DNA of 64,000 nt from contig CAXXSC010000001.1 in the NCBI GenBank assembly GCA_963668435.2, positions 310,001 through 374,000 of the forward strand. The letters are read 5' to 3'. Positions 54,167 to 61,868 of the stretch are shown piece by piece (the first letter of the stretch is position 1; the number at the start of each line of letters is the position of its first letter). The translations under genes and the position numbers were made by a program. The DNA is from G963668435 sp963668435 (GTDB lineage: Bacteria; Latescibacterota; Latescibacteria; Latescibacterales; Latescibacteraceae). Below the pieces are notes generated by a model. It did not search any database and was not told the DNA's origin. It saw only the letters and a program-made list of their open reading frames with translations.

Positions 54167-54822
54167 TGTGCTCCGTTATTATGCCGTTGGCCGCTGTGGC
54201 GGGGAGTGACCGATGCCAGCCTTTTCGGCGCTCTGCTTTTCCCCAGCGCCCGCCAGTCGACTTCCTCGAAATCGAGCAGGCGTTTTTTTACAGGAAGGCC
54301 GCTTCCGAATCCGCCGATACCATTGGAGGCGACCACCCGGTGGCAGGGGATTGCGATGAGAATCCGGTTTTTGCCGCAGGCACCGCCTGCCGCCCGTGAT
54401 GCCAGCGGTCTGTCGACTTCCGCCGCAAGCTCGCCGTAACTGATTGTCGTCCCGAACGGGATGCGCGCGATGGCCTTGTGAACCGCCAGCGTGAACGGTG
54501 TCACCCTGAATGGCTGTACGACAGTCTCGAACGGAGGCCTGTCACCTTCGAAATATGCCTCGAATAGTTCAATATCCCTTTTGAGCGCGGAGCGGTCATG
54601 AACTGTCACGATTCCCCAATCGATCTCCAGATCGTGACGGAACTGGTCAAGGCTTTTGTCCCGTCCCGCGAAAACGAGCGCCTCGCCGGTGCTGGCAAGA
54701 AGCGCGTTAATAACCGGTCCCCTGACCTCCGTGACATAGAGCCTTTCAGGAAGCCGGGAGATAGGATCGAGAAACGCGACCGGTGATTCCGGTAACAATT
54801 TCGTGTGTGATCGTGTTGCCAA
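54163..54822 (-). CDS. ogt: Methylated-DNA--protein-cysteine methyltransferase
   Basis: 219 residues. The acceptor cysteine is in the IPCHRVV motif, followed by GIGGFGSGLPVKKRLLDFE; the helix-turn-helix segment includes IPFGTTISYGELA. It repairs O6-alkylguanine by irreversible transfer to itself. The N-terminal domain is longer than in the minimal form. Its only usable start, ATG 54822, lies 77 bases inside alr in another frame, a long overlap. Confidence 0.93.
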   Translation of the reverse strand: MATRSHTKLLPESPVAFLDPISRLPERLYVTEVRGPVINALLASTGEALVFAGRDKSLDQFRHDLEIDWGIVTVHDRSALKRDIELFEAYFEGDRPPFETVVQPFRVTPFTLAVHKAIARIPFGTTISYGELAAEVDRPLASRAAGGACGKNRILIAIPCHRVVASNGIGGFGSGLPVKKRLLDFEEVDWRALGKSRAPKRLASVTPRHSGQRHNNGAQ

Positions 54823-55879
54823 TTTCCGCGTGCTCCTCTACCGTGATGCGGCTGTCACCGTCTTTGCCGATGAGCGTTATCGTGTCGCCCTCTGTGACCG
54901 GGCCGGCATCGGTGATATCGAATACCGTATGATCCATACATATCCTGCCCGCTAACGGAACCGAAACGCCGTTAACAAGCCCGCGCCCCCGGTTCGACAG
55001 GAAACGCTTGAATCCGTGCCCGTAACCGACAGGCACTGTCGCCAGCCGTGACGGGCGTTCTGTTATAAATGTCCCCCCGTAAGAAACAGGGAATCCTGCG
55101 GGAACTTCCTTGATAAATGTTATCCTGCTTTTCAATGAGAACGCCGGTTCGAGCGCGAGTGTTTCCAGATAGCCGGGATATGCCTCAAGACCATAGGTCA
55201 TGATTCCCGGCCTGACCATGTCGAAATGTGCCTCGGGGAATTTCAGCGTGCCTGCCGAATTACATATATGGGCGATTGCAGGCCGTATTTTCAGCGATTC
55301 GAGCTTGTTTATCAGTTCGCGGAAACGACCGATCTGTTCCCGCGTATCATCGTCGCACTCCTCGTCCGCCACCGGGAAATGGCTGAAAATTCCCTCGACC
55401 TCGATAAGGTCGGCCTGCCATGCTCTCTCTACCAGCGGGATTGCCTCTTCATGCCAGATGCCGTTACGGCCCATGCCGGTGTCTGTCTTGATGTGGATTT
55501 TCGCCCGGCGCTGTTTCTGCCCGACAAGTCTGATGAGTGAGTCGAGCATGGTGTGTGATGTGACCGCAAACGTAATGTCATGATCGATCATGGTTTCCAT
55601 GTTGCCGGTGTGTTCGGCTCCCACCGCGAAAACAGGCGCCTCGATCCCGTGACGTCTGAGAGCGACAGCCTCGGATGCGTAACAGACGCCGAGAATGTCG
55701 GCCCCGGCTTCGAGCGCCGTTCTCGCGCATTCGATCATGCCGTGTCCGTAGGCGTTTGATTTGATCATGGGCATCAGTTTTACCTGATGGCCGGTGAAAT
55801 CATGTATTGCCATGAGATTGCGTTTATAGGCTGCCAGATCGATGACAGCTTCGGTATTTGAATCGGGAGTATAGTACAT
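54746..55879 (-). CDS. alr: Alanine racemase
   Basis: 377 residues. The PLP lysine is Lys40 in MIKSNAYGHG, and the second catalytic residue is the tyrosine of PVGYGHGFKR. TDTGMGRNGI, SHFPVADE and RPGIMTYG are further family blocks. It makes D-alanine for peptidoglycan. AAGGA precedes the ATG. It heads the compact alr-ogt-ecfT-truA-htrA operon. Confidence 0.97.
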   Translation of the reverse strand: MYYTPDSNTEAVIDLAAYKRNLMAIHDFTGHQVKLMPMIKSNAYGHGMIECARTALEAGADILGVCYASEAVALRRHGIEAPVFAVGAEHTGNMETMIDHDITFAVTSHTMLDSLIRLVGQKQRRAKIHIKTDTGMGRNGIWHEEAIPLVERAWQADLIEVEGIFSHFPVADEECDDDTREQIGRFRELINKLESLKIRPAIAHICNSAGTLKFPEAHFDMVRPGIMTYGLEAYPGYLETLALEPAFSLKSRITFIKEVPAGFPVSYGGTFITERPSRLATVPVGYGHGFKRFLSNRGRGLVNGVSVPLAGRICMDHTVFDITDAGPVTEGDTITLIGKDGDSRITVEEHAEIGNTITHEIVTGITGRVSRSYLPAS

Positions 55880-55998
55880 GTTCCTTGTCCGTGGAAATAG
55901 TAAAACGTGGAGGGCGTTGCAGCTTAATTATAATACTGTTTTAAGCGCATCATATAAATGATATGAAACTGTTTGCCGGATTATCCTGCCTAGGTTCC

Positions 55999-56029
55999 CA
56001 ACCATATAGTATGAAAAACGGTATGGTTG
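55999..56029. other. Hairpin downstream of corA
   Basis: Perfect 8-bp arms CAACCATA (55999-56006) and TATGGTTG (56022-56029) around a 15-base loop in the gap between corA and alr. It could stop corA transcription, but no T-run follows on the minus strand. Confidence 0.3.
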
Positions 56030-56078
56030 CCTCTGTTTTCTGTGTTGTGCGGCAACAGGTGTTTATGAAATGAAAGCC

Positions 56079-57050
56079 TCAGAACCATTTATTTTTCTTG
56101 AAATAGAGCCACATGAAAAAGATTGCGACAATACTGGAGCCCATGATGATGAAAAAACCGTAATCATCATGCAGGAATGGCATATGATCGAAATTCATGC
56201 CGTAAATGCTCGCGATCAGTGTTGGGAAAAGCACGATCGTGGCGATCATGGTCAGTGTCTGCATGGTGACATTCATGCGGTGCTGCGTGATGGTCATGTA
56301 GGTGTCCATGGTGCCTGTGACCATTTCGATGTACGAGCTCAGACGGCCCTCGATATTGGAAACGTGATCGTGAATATCCTGGAAATAAATCTGGTTCTCT
56401 TCCTGGATGAGATCATGTTCCGTTGTGCCGAGGATGTCGATGACCTCGACCTCGGGGTCGATGAAACGCCTGAGATTTATCAGACCGCGTTTGAGTTTGA
56501 ACAACCCGTTGAAGGTTTCTTTCGAGGGTTCTGACAGTATTTCGGTCTCGATTTCAAGGATGGTTCGTTCGAGACGCTTGAATGAATCCATATAATTGTC
56601 AACAAGAGAGTCTATTATAGCGTGGAGTATCTCGTCCGAGCCCTGGCTCATGAAATCGATACCCTTTTCAAGGCGTTTCTTGACACGTTTGATACCCGGG
56701 GTCGGTCGTTTGTGATAGGTGACAACATAGTTCTTGCTGAAAAAGAGATCGAGCTCGTTGATGTCGAACGACATACTTTCTTTTTCGAACAGCACGGAGT
56801 GAAGCACGAGGAAGAGGTAGTTCTCATAGTCGTCAAGCTTGGCCTCCTCGATATCGAAAGCAGTACAGTCTTCGATGGCGAGCTCGTGGAATCCGAATAC
56901 CGTGCTGAGGATCTCGACCTCTTTCTGCGAGGGCGTTTCGAGATCGACCCAGAGATCGACGTTTTCCTCGTCGACAAGCTCCGGAAGCATCTCCACGGGC
57001 GGTTGATCGAGCGTTCCCTCTGCTATATTGTAGCTGTATATGGTGATCAT
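56079..57050 (-). CDS. corA: CorA-family magnesium/cobalt channel
   Basis: 323 residues: acidic N-terminal alpha/beta domain, long stalk helix (residues about 150-250) and two C-terminal membrane helices separated by the signature GMN in YGMNFDHMP. It lets Mg2+ enter as a pentamer. GGAG lies six bases before ATG 57050. It is transcribed apart from alr. Confidence 0.96.
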   Translation of the reverse strand: MITIYSYNIAEGTLDQPPVEMLPELVDEENVDLWVDLETPSQKEVEILSTVFGFHELAIEDCTAFDIEEAKLDDYENYLFLVLHSVLFEKESMSFDINELDLFFSKNYVVTYHKRPTPGIKRVKKRLEKGIDFMSQGSDEILHAIIDSLVDNYMDSFKRLERTILEIETEILSEPSKETFNGLFKLKRGLINLRRFIDPEVEVIDILGTTEHDLIQEENQIYFQDIHDHVSNIEGRLSSYIEMVTGTMDTYMTITQHRMNVTMQTLTMIATIVLFPTLIASIYGMNFDHMPFLHDDYGFFIIMGSSIVAIFFMWLYFKKNKWF

Positions 57051-57542
57051 AATAAGCTCCAGACGGGAAGCTTACGCCGCTCTGAAAGATGCTGCCGGCG
57101 CAGTTCTCTTTATATCATAAGCCTGTCGTCGCAAAACGACTTTTACCAGTGCCTCAAATGGGTGCTGCCGCTCAACAGAACAAGACAATGTAAAAAACAG
57201 AATTTTTACTGCCAAAGTCAACAATTAAGTGAGCATCACGTCTAATCTGAACGTTTTTTGGGGAAATTAAACTCGACTTTTTCTACAGAAATAGTCTGGA
57301 TTGACGGTGGTGGACGTTCGAATCCTCTCTATATTGTAACGTGCTGTTTTTATGACAACACCGGTTCGCCGGGAGCTTGTTAATAGAGGTAAATATCTGT
57401 GCATTAAGGGAGATATTAAAGACGTCAATACACATATTACTACAATAAAAGTGCTTGAATTTTAGAGTAAATACCGTATCTTACGGCAGAAAGATTCTAT
57501 CGCGTATAATCCGTAGCAAAAGGCGGGGGGAAGAAAAAAGAC

Positions 57543-57571
57543 TTGACAAAGGACAGGTTTCCCGCTTTATT
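57543..57571 (+). promoter_or_regulatory. Promoter of the PerR/Fur gene
   Basis: Consensus TTGACA (57543-57548), 17-base spacer and TTTATT (57566-57571), a 4/6 match to the -10. It lies 35 bases before the GTG start, directly upstream of the operator. Confidence 0.55.
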
Positions 57572-57573
57572 GT

Positions 57574-57588
57574 TAGTAATAACTATTA
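57574..57588. promoter_or_regulatory. PerR-like operator upstream of the PerR/Fur gene
   Basis: TAGTAATAACTATTA is a 7-1-7 inverted repeat matching 10 of 14 arm positions of the PerR box TTATAATnATTATAA. It covers the expected transcription start, consistent with autoregulation. Confidence 0.55.
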
Positions 57589-57605
57589 TCAACAAGGAGT
57601 AGTCT

Positions 57606-58001
57606 GTGTTACCTGGGGAACAGAACAGAATGACGCGCCAGCGCAAAGTCATTTTGGAAGAGTTGAGGAAAGTGAAAAGCCATCCTACGGCTGATGAGGT
57701 CTATGAGATGGTTCGGAAGATTCTGCCAAGGATAAGTCTGGGGACCGTGTATCGCAATCTTGAAACTTTATCGGATCTCGGTCTTATTCAGAAGATCGAG
57801 GTGGGGGCTTCACAGAAAAGGTTTGACGGTGATATGGGACGGCATTTCCATGTCAAATGTGTTTCTTGCGGGAAAGTATTTGATATGCCTGCCGAACTGG
57901 TCATAGAACCCAAATTTGAGCGGAATAGCCTTGACGGCCTTAAAATTGTCAACTATTCACTGCATTTTACGGGTGTCTGTGATGAATGTTCAACCAAATG
58001 A
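57606..58001 (+). CDS. perR: Fur-family regulator, PerR-like
   Basis: 131 residues. A winged helix (MTRQRKVILEEL ... SLGTVYRNLETLSDLGLI) is followed by the regulatory metal region GRHFHVKCVSCGKVFD and the second zinc pair CDECSTK. The two CxxC pairs form the structural zinc site. The sequence is nearer PerR than Fur in length and in having few C-terminal histidines, and it heads the oxygen-defence island, so peroxide sensing is likely. It starts at GTG with AAGGAG seven bases upstream. A PerR-like box overlaps its promoter. Confidence 0.88.
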   Translation: MLPGEQNRMTRQRKVILEELRKVKSHPTADEVYEMVRKILPRISLGTVYRNLETLSDLGLIQKIEVGASQKRFDGDMGRHFHVKCVSCGKVFDMPAELVIEPKFERNSLDGLKIVNYSLHFTGVCDECSTK

Positions 58002-58073
58002 CTTACTGACGATGTGATCGGCGGGATGATAATCAAATTCACTTCTCCTGACTGAACAGACTGACGTAACTTA

Positions 58074-58095
58074 GTAATACTCGAAGAGTTATTAC
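58074..58095. promoter_or_regulatory. Dyad upstream of rubrerythrin
   Basis: GTAATA-CTC and GAGTTATTAC form a near-perfect inverted repeat around GAA, with one bulged base. The left half TTAGTAATA is identical to the left half of the operator before the PerR gene, suggesting the same regulator. Confidence 0.5.
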
Positions 58096-58132
58096 AACAT
58101 CAATTCTGAAAACAGAAAAGGAGGCCCTATCA

Positions 58133-58708
58133 GTGAGCACACTTAAAGGCACAAAAACAGAAAAAAATATTCTTACCGCTTTTTCAGGTGAATCCCAGGC
58201 ACGGAACCGTTACACCTATTACGCAAGTAAAGCGAAAAAGGACGGTTATGTGCAGATTGCCGATATCTTTGAAGAGACGGCAAACCAGGAAAAAGAGCAC
58301 GCAAAACGTCTTTTCAAGCTTCTCGAGGGTGGAGACGTTGAGATCGAAGCTGCATTCCCGGCCGGTGTAATCGGCAGCACAGTCGACAACCTGAACGCAG
58401 CTGCCGCAGGTGAGAACCACGAGCACACCACCATGTACCCGGAGTATGCCGAAATCGCCCGCGAGGAAGGTTTCGATAAGATCGCCGACATTATGATGGC
58501 CATTGCCGTAGCTGAAAAACAGCACGAGAAACGTTATCTCGAGCTCGCAGCCAATATTGAAAACGGCACTGTATTCAAGAAGGGTGAAAAGGTCGTCTGG
58601 CGCTGCAGGAACTGCGGCTGGCTGCATGAAGGCACTGAGGCTCCCGAAGTCTGTGAGGCATGCGCGCATCCCAAGGCTCATTTCGAACTGCTTGGAGAGA
58701 ACTGGTAG
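58133..58708 (+). CDS. rbr: Rubrerythrin
   Basis: 191 residues. A four-helix diiron domain (FSGESQARNRYTYYA, EKEHAKRL, AEKQHEKRY) is followed by a C-terminal rubredoxin domain with WRCRNCGW and CEACAHPKAHF. It reduces hydrogen peroxide with electrons from rubredoxin. The start is GTG 58133 with GGAGG eight bases upstream. First enzyme gene after the regulator. Confidence 0.97.
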   Translation: MSTLKGTKTEKNILTAFSGESQARNRYTYYASKAKKDGYVQIADIFEETANQEKEHAKRLFKLLEGGDVEIEAAFPAGVIGSTVDNLNAAAAGENHEHTTMYPEYAEIAREEGFDKIADIMMAIAVAEKQHEKRYLELAANIENGTVFKKGEKVVWRCRNCGWLHEGTEAPEVCEACAHPKAHFELLGENW

Positions 58709-58767
58709 ACGTTATGGATATGTGGAGAGCCAATGAAGGCTCTCCACGACATCCGATTGGGGGGAAT

Positions 58768-59283
58768 ATGAACGAATTGAGGGATTACATTCTTATTTTC
58801 GGTGACAGGTTCGCGCTTACCGGTAAAGGTGTCAAGGTCGGGGAAAAAGCACCCGATTTGACACTTGTCGGCAATGATCTCGCGCCTGTTTCTCTTGGAA
58901 GTTTTAAAGGAAAAGTGCTGGTGATCGTGGCGGTGACCTCGTTGGATACGCCGGTATGCGATATTGAGACAGCACGTTTCAATTCCGAGGCGCAGAAACT
59001 TGGCGACGATGTTAAAATCGCCGCGATCAGCATGGACCTTCCGTTTGCACAGGCCCGCTGGTGCGGTGCCCGTGAGGCTGAGTATGTTGTTACGCTTTCT
59101 GATCACAAAGATGCCGCATTTGCCGAGGCTTTCGGTGTCATGATTCCGGATTTGCGCCTGATTGCCCGCTCTGTTTTTATTGTCGACAGGGAGGGAATTG
59201 TACGCTACATTCAACTCGGTGAGGAAAACACAGTCGAGCCTGATTACGACGATGTTCTCGCCGCACTTTCAAAAATTGTTTAA
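58768..59283 (+). CDS. tpx: Thiol peroxidase (Tpx-type peroxiredoxin)
   Basis: 171 residues. APDLTLVGNDL begins the fold; the peroxidatic cysteine is in TSLDTPVCDIETARFN, the resolving cysteine in LPFAQARWCGA, both as in atypical two-Cys Tpx. It reduces peroxides with thioredoxin. ATG 58768, after a run of G, gives the normal family start; an upstream ATG at 58714 is less likely. Confidence 0.95.
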   Translation: MNELRDYILIFGDRFALTGKGVKVGEKAPDLTLVGNDLAPVSLGSFKGKVLVIVAVTSLDTPVCDIETARFNSEAQKLGDDVKIAAISMDLPFAQARWCGAREAEYVVTLSDHKDAAFAEAFGVMIPDLRLIARSVFIVDREGIVRYIQLGEENTVEPDYDDVLAALSKIV

Positions 59284-59298
59284 CTGCTGGAGGATCAG

Positions 59299-59553
59299 AT
59301 GGAAAAAAGTATTCTTCTCTTGCTTATTGGAAACAGGACGGGAACAGCGGTTAAAGTCCAGGAAATACTGACGAATATGGGATGTTTCATCAAAACTCGC
59401 CTGGGTATTCACGACGGTTCACCGCAGGAATGCACGAACAGCGGCCTTCTGATACTCGAGATCCTTGGCAGCGATGAAGACAAAAAAGACCTTGTTGCGA
59501 AACTTGAAGCGCTTTCCGATGTCAAGGCCAATCTTGTAGAGATGTCGATCTGA
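59299..59553 (+). CDS. Small ACT/NikR-C-like protein (TM1266-type)
   Basis: 84 residues with a predicted beta-alpha-beta-beta-alpha-beta order: ILLLLIGNRTGTAVKVQEILTNMG, RLGIHDG, GLLILEILGSDE, DLVAKLEAL, VKANLVEM. This matches the small ferredoxin-like 'iron-only hydrogenase system regulator' family (TM1266), whose members resemble ACT or NikR C-terminal domains and lack a DNA-binding part. Ligand unknown. GGAGG precedes the ATG. Between tpx and dfx, it could be a small-molecule sensor for the island. Confidence 0.65.
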   Translation: MEKSILLLLIGNRTGTAVKVQEILTNMGCFIKTRLGIHDGSPQECTNSGLLILEILGSDEDKKDLVAKLEALSDVKANLVEMSI

Positions 59554-59592
59554 CCTTAATGTGTGAATTTTTCATTTAGAGAGGGTAATATA

Positions 59593-59973
59593 ATGGGAGT
59601 CAGTAAGAAACTTGAAGTCTACAAATGCGAACTTTGCGGCAATATGGTTGAGGTTCTCCAGGTCGGTGGCGGCGAACTTGTCTGCTGTGGCAAGCCCATG
59701 ACGCTCGTAGAGGCAAACACCACGGAAGCTGCAACAGAGAAGCATATCCCGGTGATCGAGGAAACCGCCGAGGGTTATGTCATCAAGGTCGGTTCTGTCG
59801 CACATCCCATGCAGGATGAGCATTATATCGAGTGGATCGCGCTCTGTGCAGATGGTGTCACTCATCGCAAGTTCCTTGAGCCCGGTGAGGCCCCCGAGGC
59901 TGTGTTTACCGTCAAGGCTTCCGAAATCAGCGCCCATGCCTATTGCAATATTCATGGACTCTGGAAAGCCTAA
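59593..59973 (+). CDS. dfx: Desulfoferrodoxin (two-iron superoxide reductase)
   Basis: 126 residues. An N-terminal desulforedoxin-like centre (YKCELCGN, VCCGKPM) is followed by the superoxide reductase domain with ligands in EKHIPVIE, VAHPMQDEHYIEW and the terminal CNIHGLW. It reduces superoxide to peroxide without making oxygen, a mark of anaerobes. ATG 59593 follows GAGAGGG. Confidence 0.97.
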   Translation: MGVSKKLEVYKCELCGNMVEVLQVGGGELVCCGKPMTLVEANTTEAATEKHIPVIEETAEGYVIKVGSVAHPMQDEHYIEWIALCADGVTHRKFLEPGEAPEAVFTVKASEISAHAYCNIHGLWKA

Positions 59974-59997
59974 AGCATTGTCAGCAAGGAGAATTAT

Positions 59998-60516
59998 ATG
60001 ATAAATGAAAAGATGCAGGCGGCACTCAATGAACAGATAAATGCTGAATTCTATTCTTCCTACATCTATCTTTCCATGGCCGCATATTTTGATTCCGAGA
60101 ACCTTCCCGGATTCTCGAGTTGGATGAAAGTGCAGGCCCAGGAAGAAGTCAGCCACGCGATGATCCTCTTTAATTATGTCTGTGAGCGTGGAGGACGTGT
60201 GCTGGTCGAGGCGATTGAAAAGCCGGATACCGAGTGGGAGTCTACCCTCGCTGCTTTCGAGGCCGCATATAACCACGAGTGCAAGGTCAGCGGCCTGATC
60301 AATAATCTGGTCGATCTCGCACTCGAACTTCGCGACCACGCAACCAACGCCATGCTCCAGTGGTTTGTTTCCGAGCAGGTGGAGGAAGAGAACAGTGCTG
60401 ACGACATCGTGCAGAAACTGAAACGCGCCAGCGGCAATCCAAATGCCATTCTGATGCTCGACTCACAGCTGGCAGCGCGTGTGTTCACGATGCCTTCGCA
60501 GCTTGCCGCCGAATAA
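59998..60516 (+). CDS. ftnA: Ferritin
   Basis: 172 residues, non-haem ferritin. Four-helix bundle with ferroxidase residues in NAEFYSSYIYLSMAAY, QAQEEVSHAMILFNYV and the later EQVEEENSADDI helix. It stores iron and removes Fe2+ that would feed Fenton chemistry. AAGGAG lies six bases before the ATG; gap to dfx is 24 bases. Confidence 0.96.
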   Translation: MINEKMQAALNEQINAEFYSSYIYLSMAAYFDSENLPGFSSWMKVQAQEEVSHAMILFNYVCERGGRVLVEAIEKPDTEWESTLAAFEAAYNHECKVSGLINNLVDLALELRDHATNAMLQWFVSEQVEEENSADDIVQKLKRASGNPNAILMLDSQLAARVFTMPSQLAAE

Positions 60517-60586
60517 TAATGTCGGTTAAGACTCGGATGGTGTCTGATTTTCGATATTCCCGAGTGCTAATTGTTTTCTAACATAG

Positions 60587-60601
60587 TGATAATAATTATC
60601 A
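60587..60601. promoter_or_regulatory. Perfect 7-1-7 Fur box upstream of exported superoxide reductase
   Basis: TGATAATAATTATCA is identical to the Bacillus Fur box TGATAATnATTATCA. It lies 57 bases before the ATG at 60658 and after the ferritin stop, so it likely controls a separate transcript. Confidence 0.75.
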
Positions 60602-60657
60602 GTAGTGTTGGGTGGGAGCCCAATGATCATCTGATGAAAATATGGAGGTTTTTACGT

Positions 60658-61098
60658 ATGAAACGACGGGATGCGCTGATAGGATCGGCCCTTATGGCCG
60701 GTGCAGTCTCGAATAGCGCCTTTGCGGCTGATGGAAAAAGCCTCGGTGACAGCATTATTCCGCCCTCGCAGGAGATGGGCAAGGAAAAACATGTTCCCAT
60801 CATCACAGCACCCTCCAGTGCAAAAGCTGGTGAGCCCTTCATGGTGACTGTCGAGGTCGGGAAAACCGTTCCCCATCCGAATACGAAAGAGCACCACATC
60901 AAGTGGATTCAGCTCTATGCCAAATATGAAGATTCCCGTTATGTGATCGAATTGGGAACTTTCAATTTCGGTGCGGGTGTTGCCCAGCCGAAAGTGACCG
61001 TGCCGGTCATGCTCGACAAAAACGCAACTTTGTTTGCGCTCGAGCATTGTAACATTCACGGGATTTGGGATAATTCCGTCGAAATTTCGATCAGCTGA
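60658..61098 (+). CDS. sorA: Exported superoxide reductase (neelaredoxin-type, one iron)
   Basis: 146 residues. The N-terminus MKRRDALIGSALMAGAVSNSAFA is a short twin-arginine-like signal. The superoxide reductase domain follows with all ligands: KEKHVPI, VPHPNTKEHHIKW and EHCNIHGIW. Unlike desulfoferrodoxin it lacks the N-terminal iron centre. Export would protect the periplasm. GGAGG precedes ATG 60658; an ATG at 60634 would place extra residues before the Arg pair. A Fur box lies upstream and a terminator follows. Confidence 0.9.
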   Translation: MKRRDALIGSALMAGAVSNSAFAADGKSLGDSIIPPSQEMGKEKHVPIITAPSSAKAGEPFMVTVEVGKTVPHPNTKEHHIKWIQLYAKYEDSRYVIELGTFNFGAGVAQPKVTVPVMLDKNATLFALEHCNIHGIWDNSVEISIS

Positions 61099-61126
61099 CG
61101 GCATAGGAAATACAATTTAATCATAA

Positions 61127-61164
61127 CACCCTGCCGTGATATATTGATCGGCAGGGTGATTTTA
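61127..61164 (+). terminator. Terminator of the exported superoxide reductase gene
   Basis: Perfect 10-bp stem CACCCTGCCG/CGGCAGGGTG (61127-61136 with 61149-61158), 12-base loop, then ATTTTA. It starts 28 bases after the stop codon. Confidence 0.8.
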
Positions 61165-61358
61165 TCTCGTCTGAAACGCGACCCGGCCTTGCAGCTGGGA
61201 CAGTCCGGAATGAAGCGCAGAATATCACTTTTCCATTGGATTCCGGCGTTGTATTTGTATATTACTGAATGAGTGGTATCGCATAGTAGTTACAGTGTTA
61301 TAGTCTTTATAGAAAATTCAACAGATTAGCTGTGATATATTCGTGAAAGGAGCCGGCC

Positions 61359-61853
61359 GTGGCTTTTACATTCAATGCCGATGAAATTTTTGAAATCGCA
61401 GAGCAGATCGAAAGAAACGGTGCTAAATTCTACCGTCAGGCAGCAGACAAGCTCGAGGATGGGGCTGTTAAAGGTGTGCTTCTCGGTCTTGCCACCATGG
61501 AAGATACCCATGAAAAGCGCTTTGCCGCCATGCATCAGGAAATTGCGGAAAAAGACTTTACCGCCCCTGTTTTCGATCCCGACAATCAGGCAGGACTGTA
61601 TCTTCAGTCGGTTGCCGACGGCAAGGTTTTTGATCTCAGTTCCGAGCCTGCGGCCATTCTCAAAGAAGGAGTGACCGCAGAAAATGTACTGGAGTATGCC
61701 ATCGGCATCGAAAAGGAATCGGTCATATTTTACAACAGCATGAAGGGAATGGTGCCTCCCGATCTTGGGAAAATCTATATCGATGCTATCATTCTTGAGG
61801 AGATCGGCCATATTATCACCCTCCGCGATCAAATCGAAGAACTTGGGAAGTAA
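61359..61853 (+). CDS. Ferritin-like diiron protein
   Basis: 164 residues of the rubrerythrin/YciE-like superfamily: helices IAEQIERNGAKFYRQAA, MEDTHEKRFAAMHQ, AIGIEKESVIFYNSM and LEEIGHIITLRDQI carry the paired Glu/ExxH ligands of a diiron site. There is no rubredoxin domain. Start is GTG 61359 with AAAGGAG ten bases upstream. It is 15 bases before fprA and likely forms an operon with it and rubredoxin. Confidence 0.88.
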   Translation: MAFTFNADEIFEIAEQIERNGAKFYRQAADKLEDGAVKGVLLGLATMEDTHEKRFAAMHQEIAEKDFTAPVFDPDNQAGLYLQSVADGKVFDLSSEPAAILKEGVTAENVLEYAIGIEKESVIFYNSMKGMVPPDLGKIYIDAIILEEIGHIITLRDQIEELGK

Positions 61854-61868
61854 AAAAACGAGGAACAG

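Larger units (their letters stand above)
57051..57605. other. Divergent control region between corA and the PerR/Fur gene
   Basis: 555 bases, AT-rich to the right, without a credible gene. The right end holds the perR promoter and operator listed separately. A TTGAAT/TATCTT pair at 57455-57482 and an isolated TATAAT at 57505 are further weak promoter candidates. On the corA side no M-box-like riboswitch could be supported. A short hairpin GTCGT/ACGAC with four T residues near 57125 has no obvious gene to serve. Confidence 0.5.

Noticed and set aside
57051..57250. Possible Mg2+ riboswitch in the corA leader
   Set aside because: No M-box core or other riboswitch consensus could be matched; only a short unpaired leader with a ribosome site is evident.
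57313..57330. GTTCGAATCC, as in a tRNA T-arm
   Set aside because: The flanking bases do not pair as a T-stem and no acceptor or anticodon arm could be built around it.
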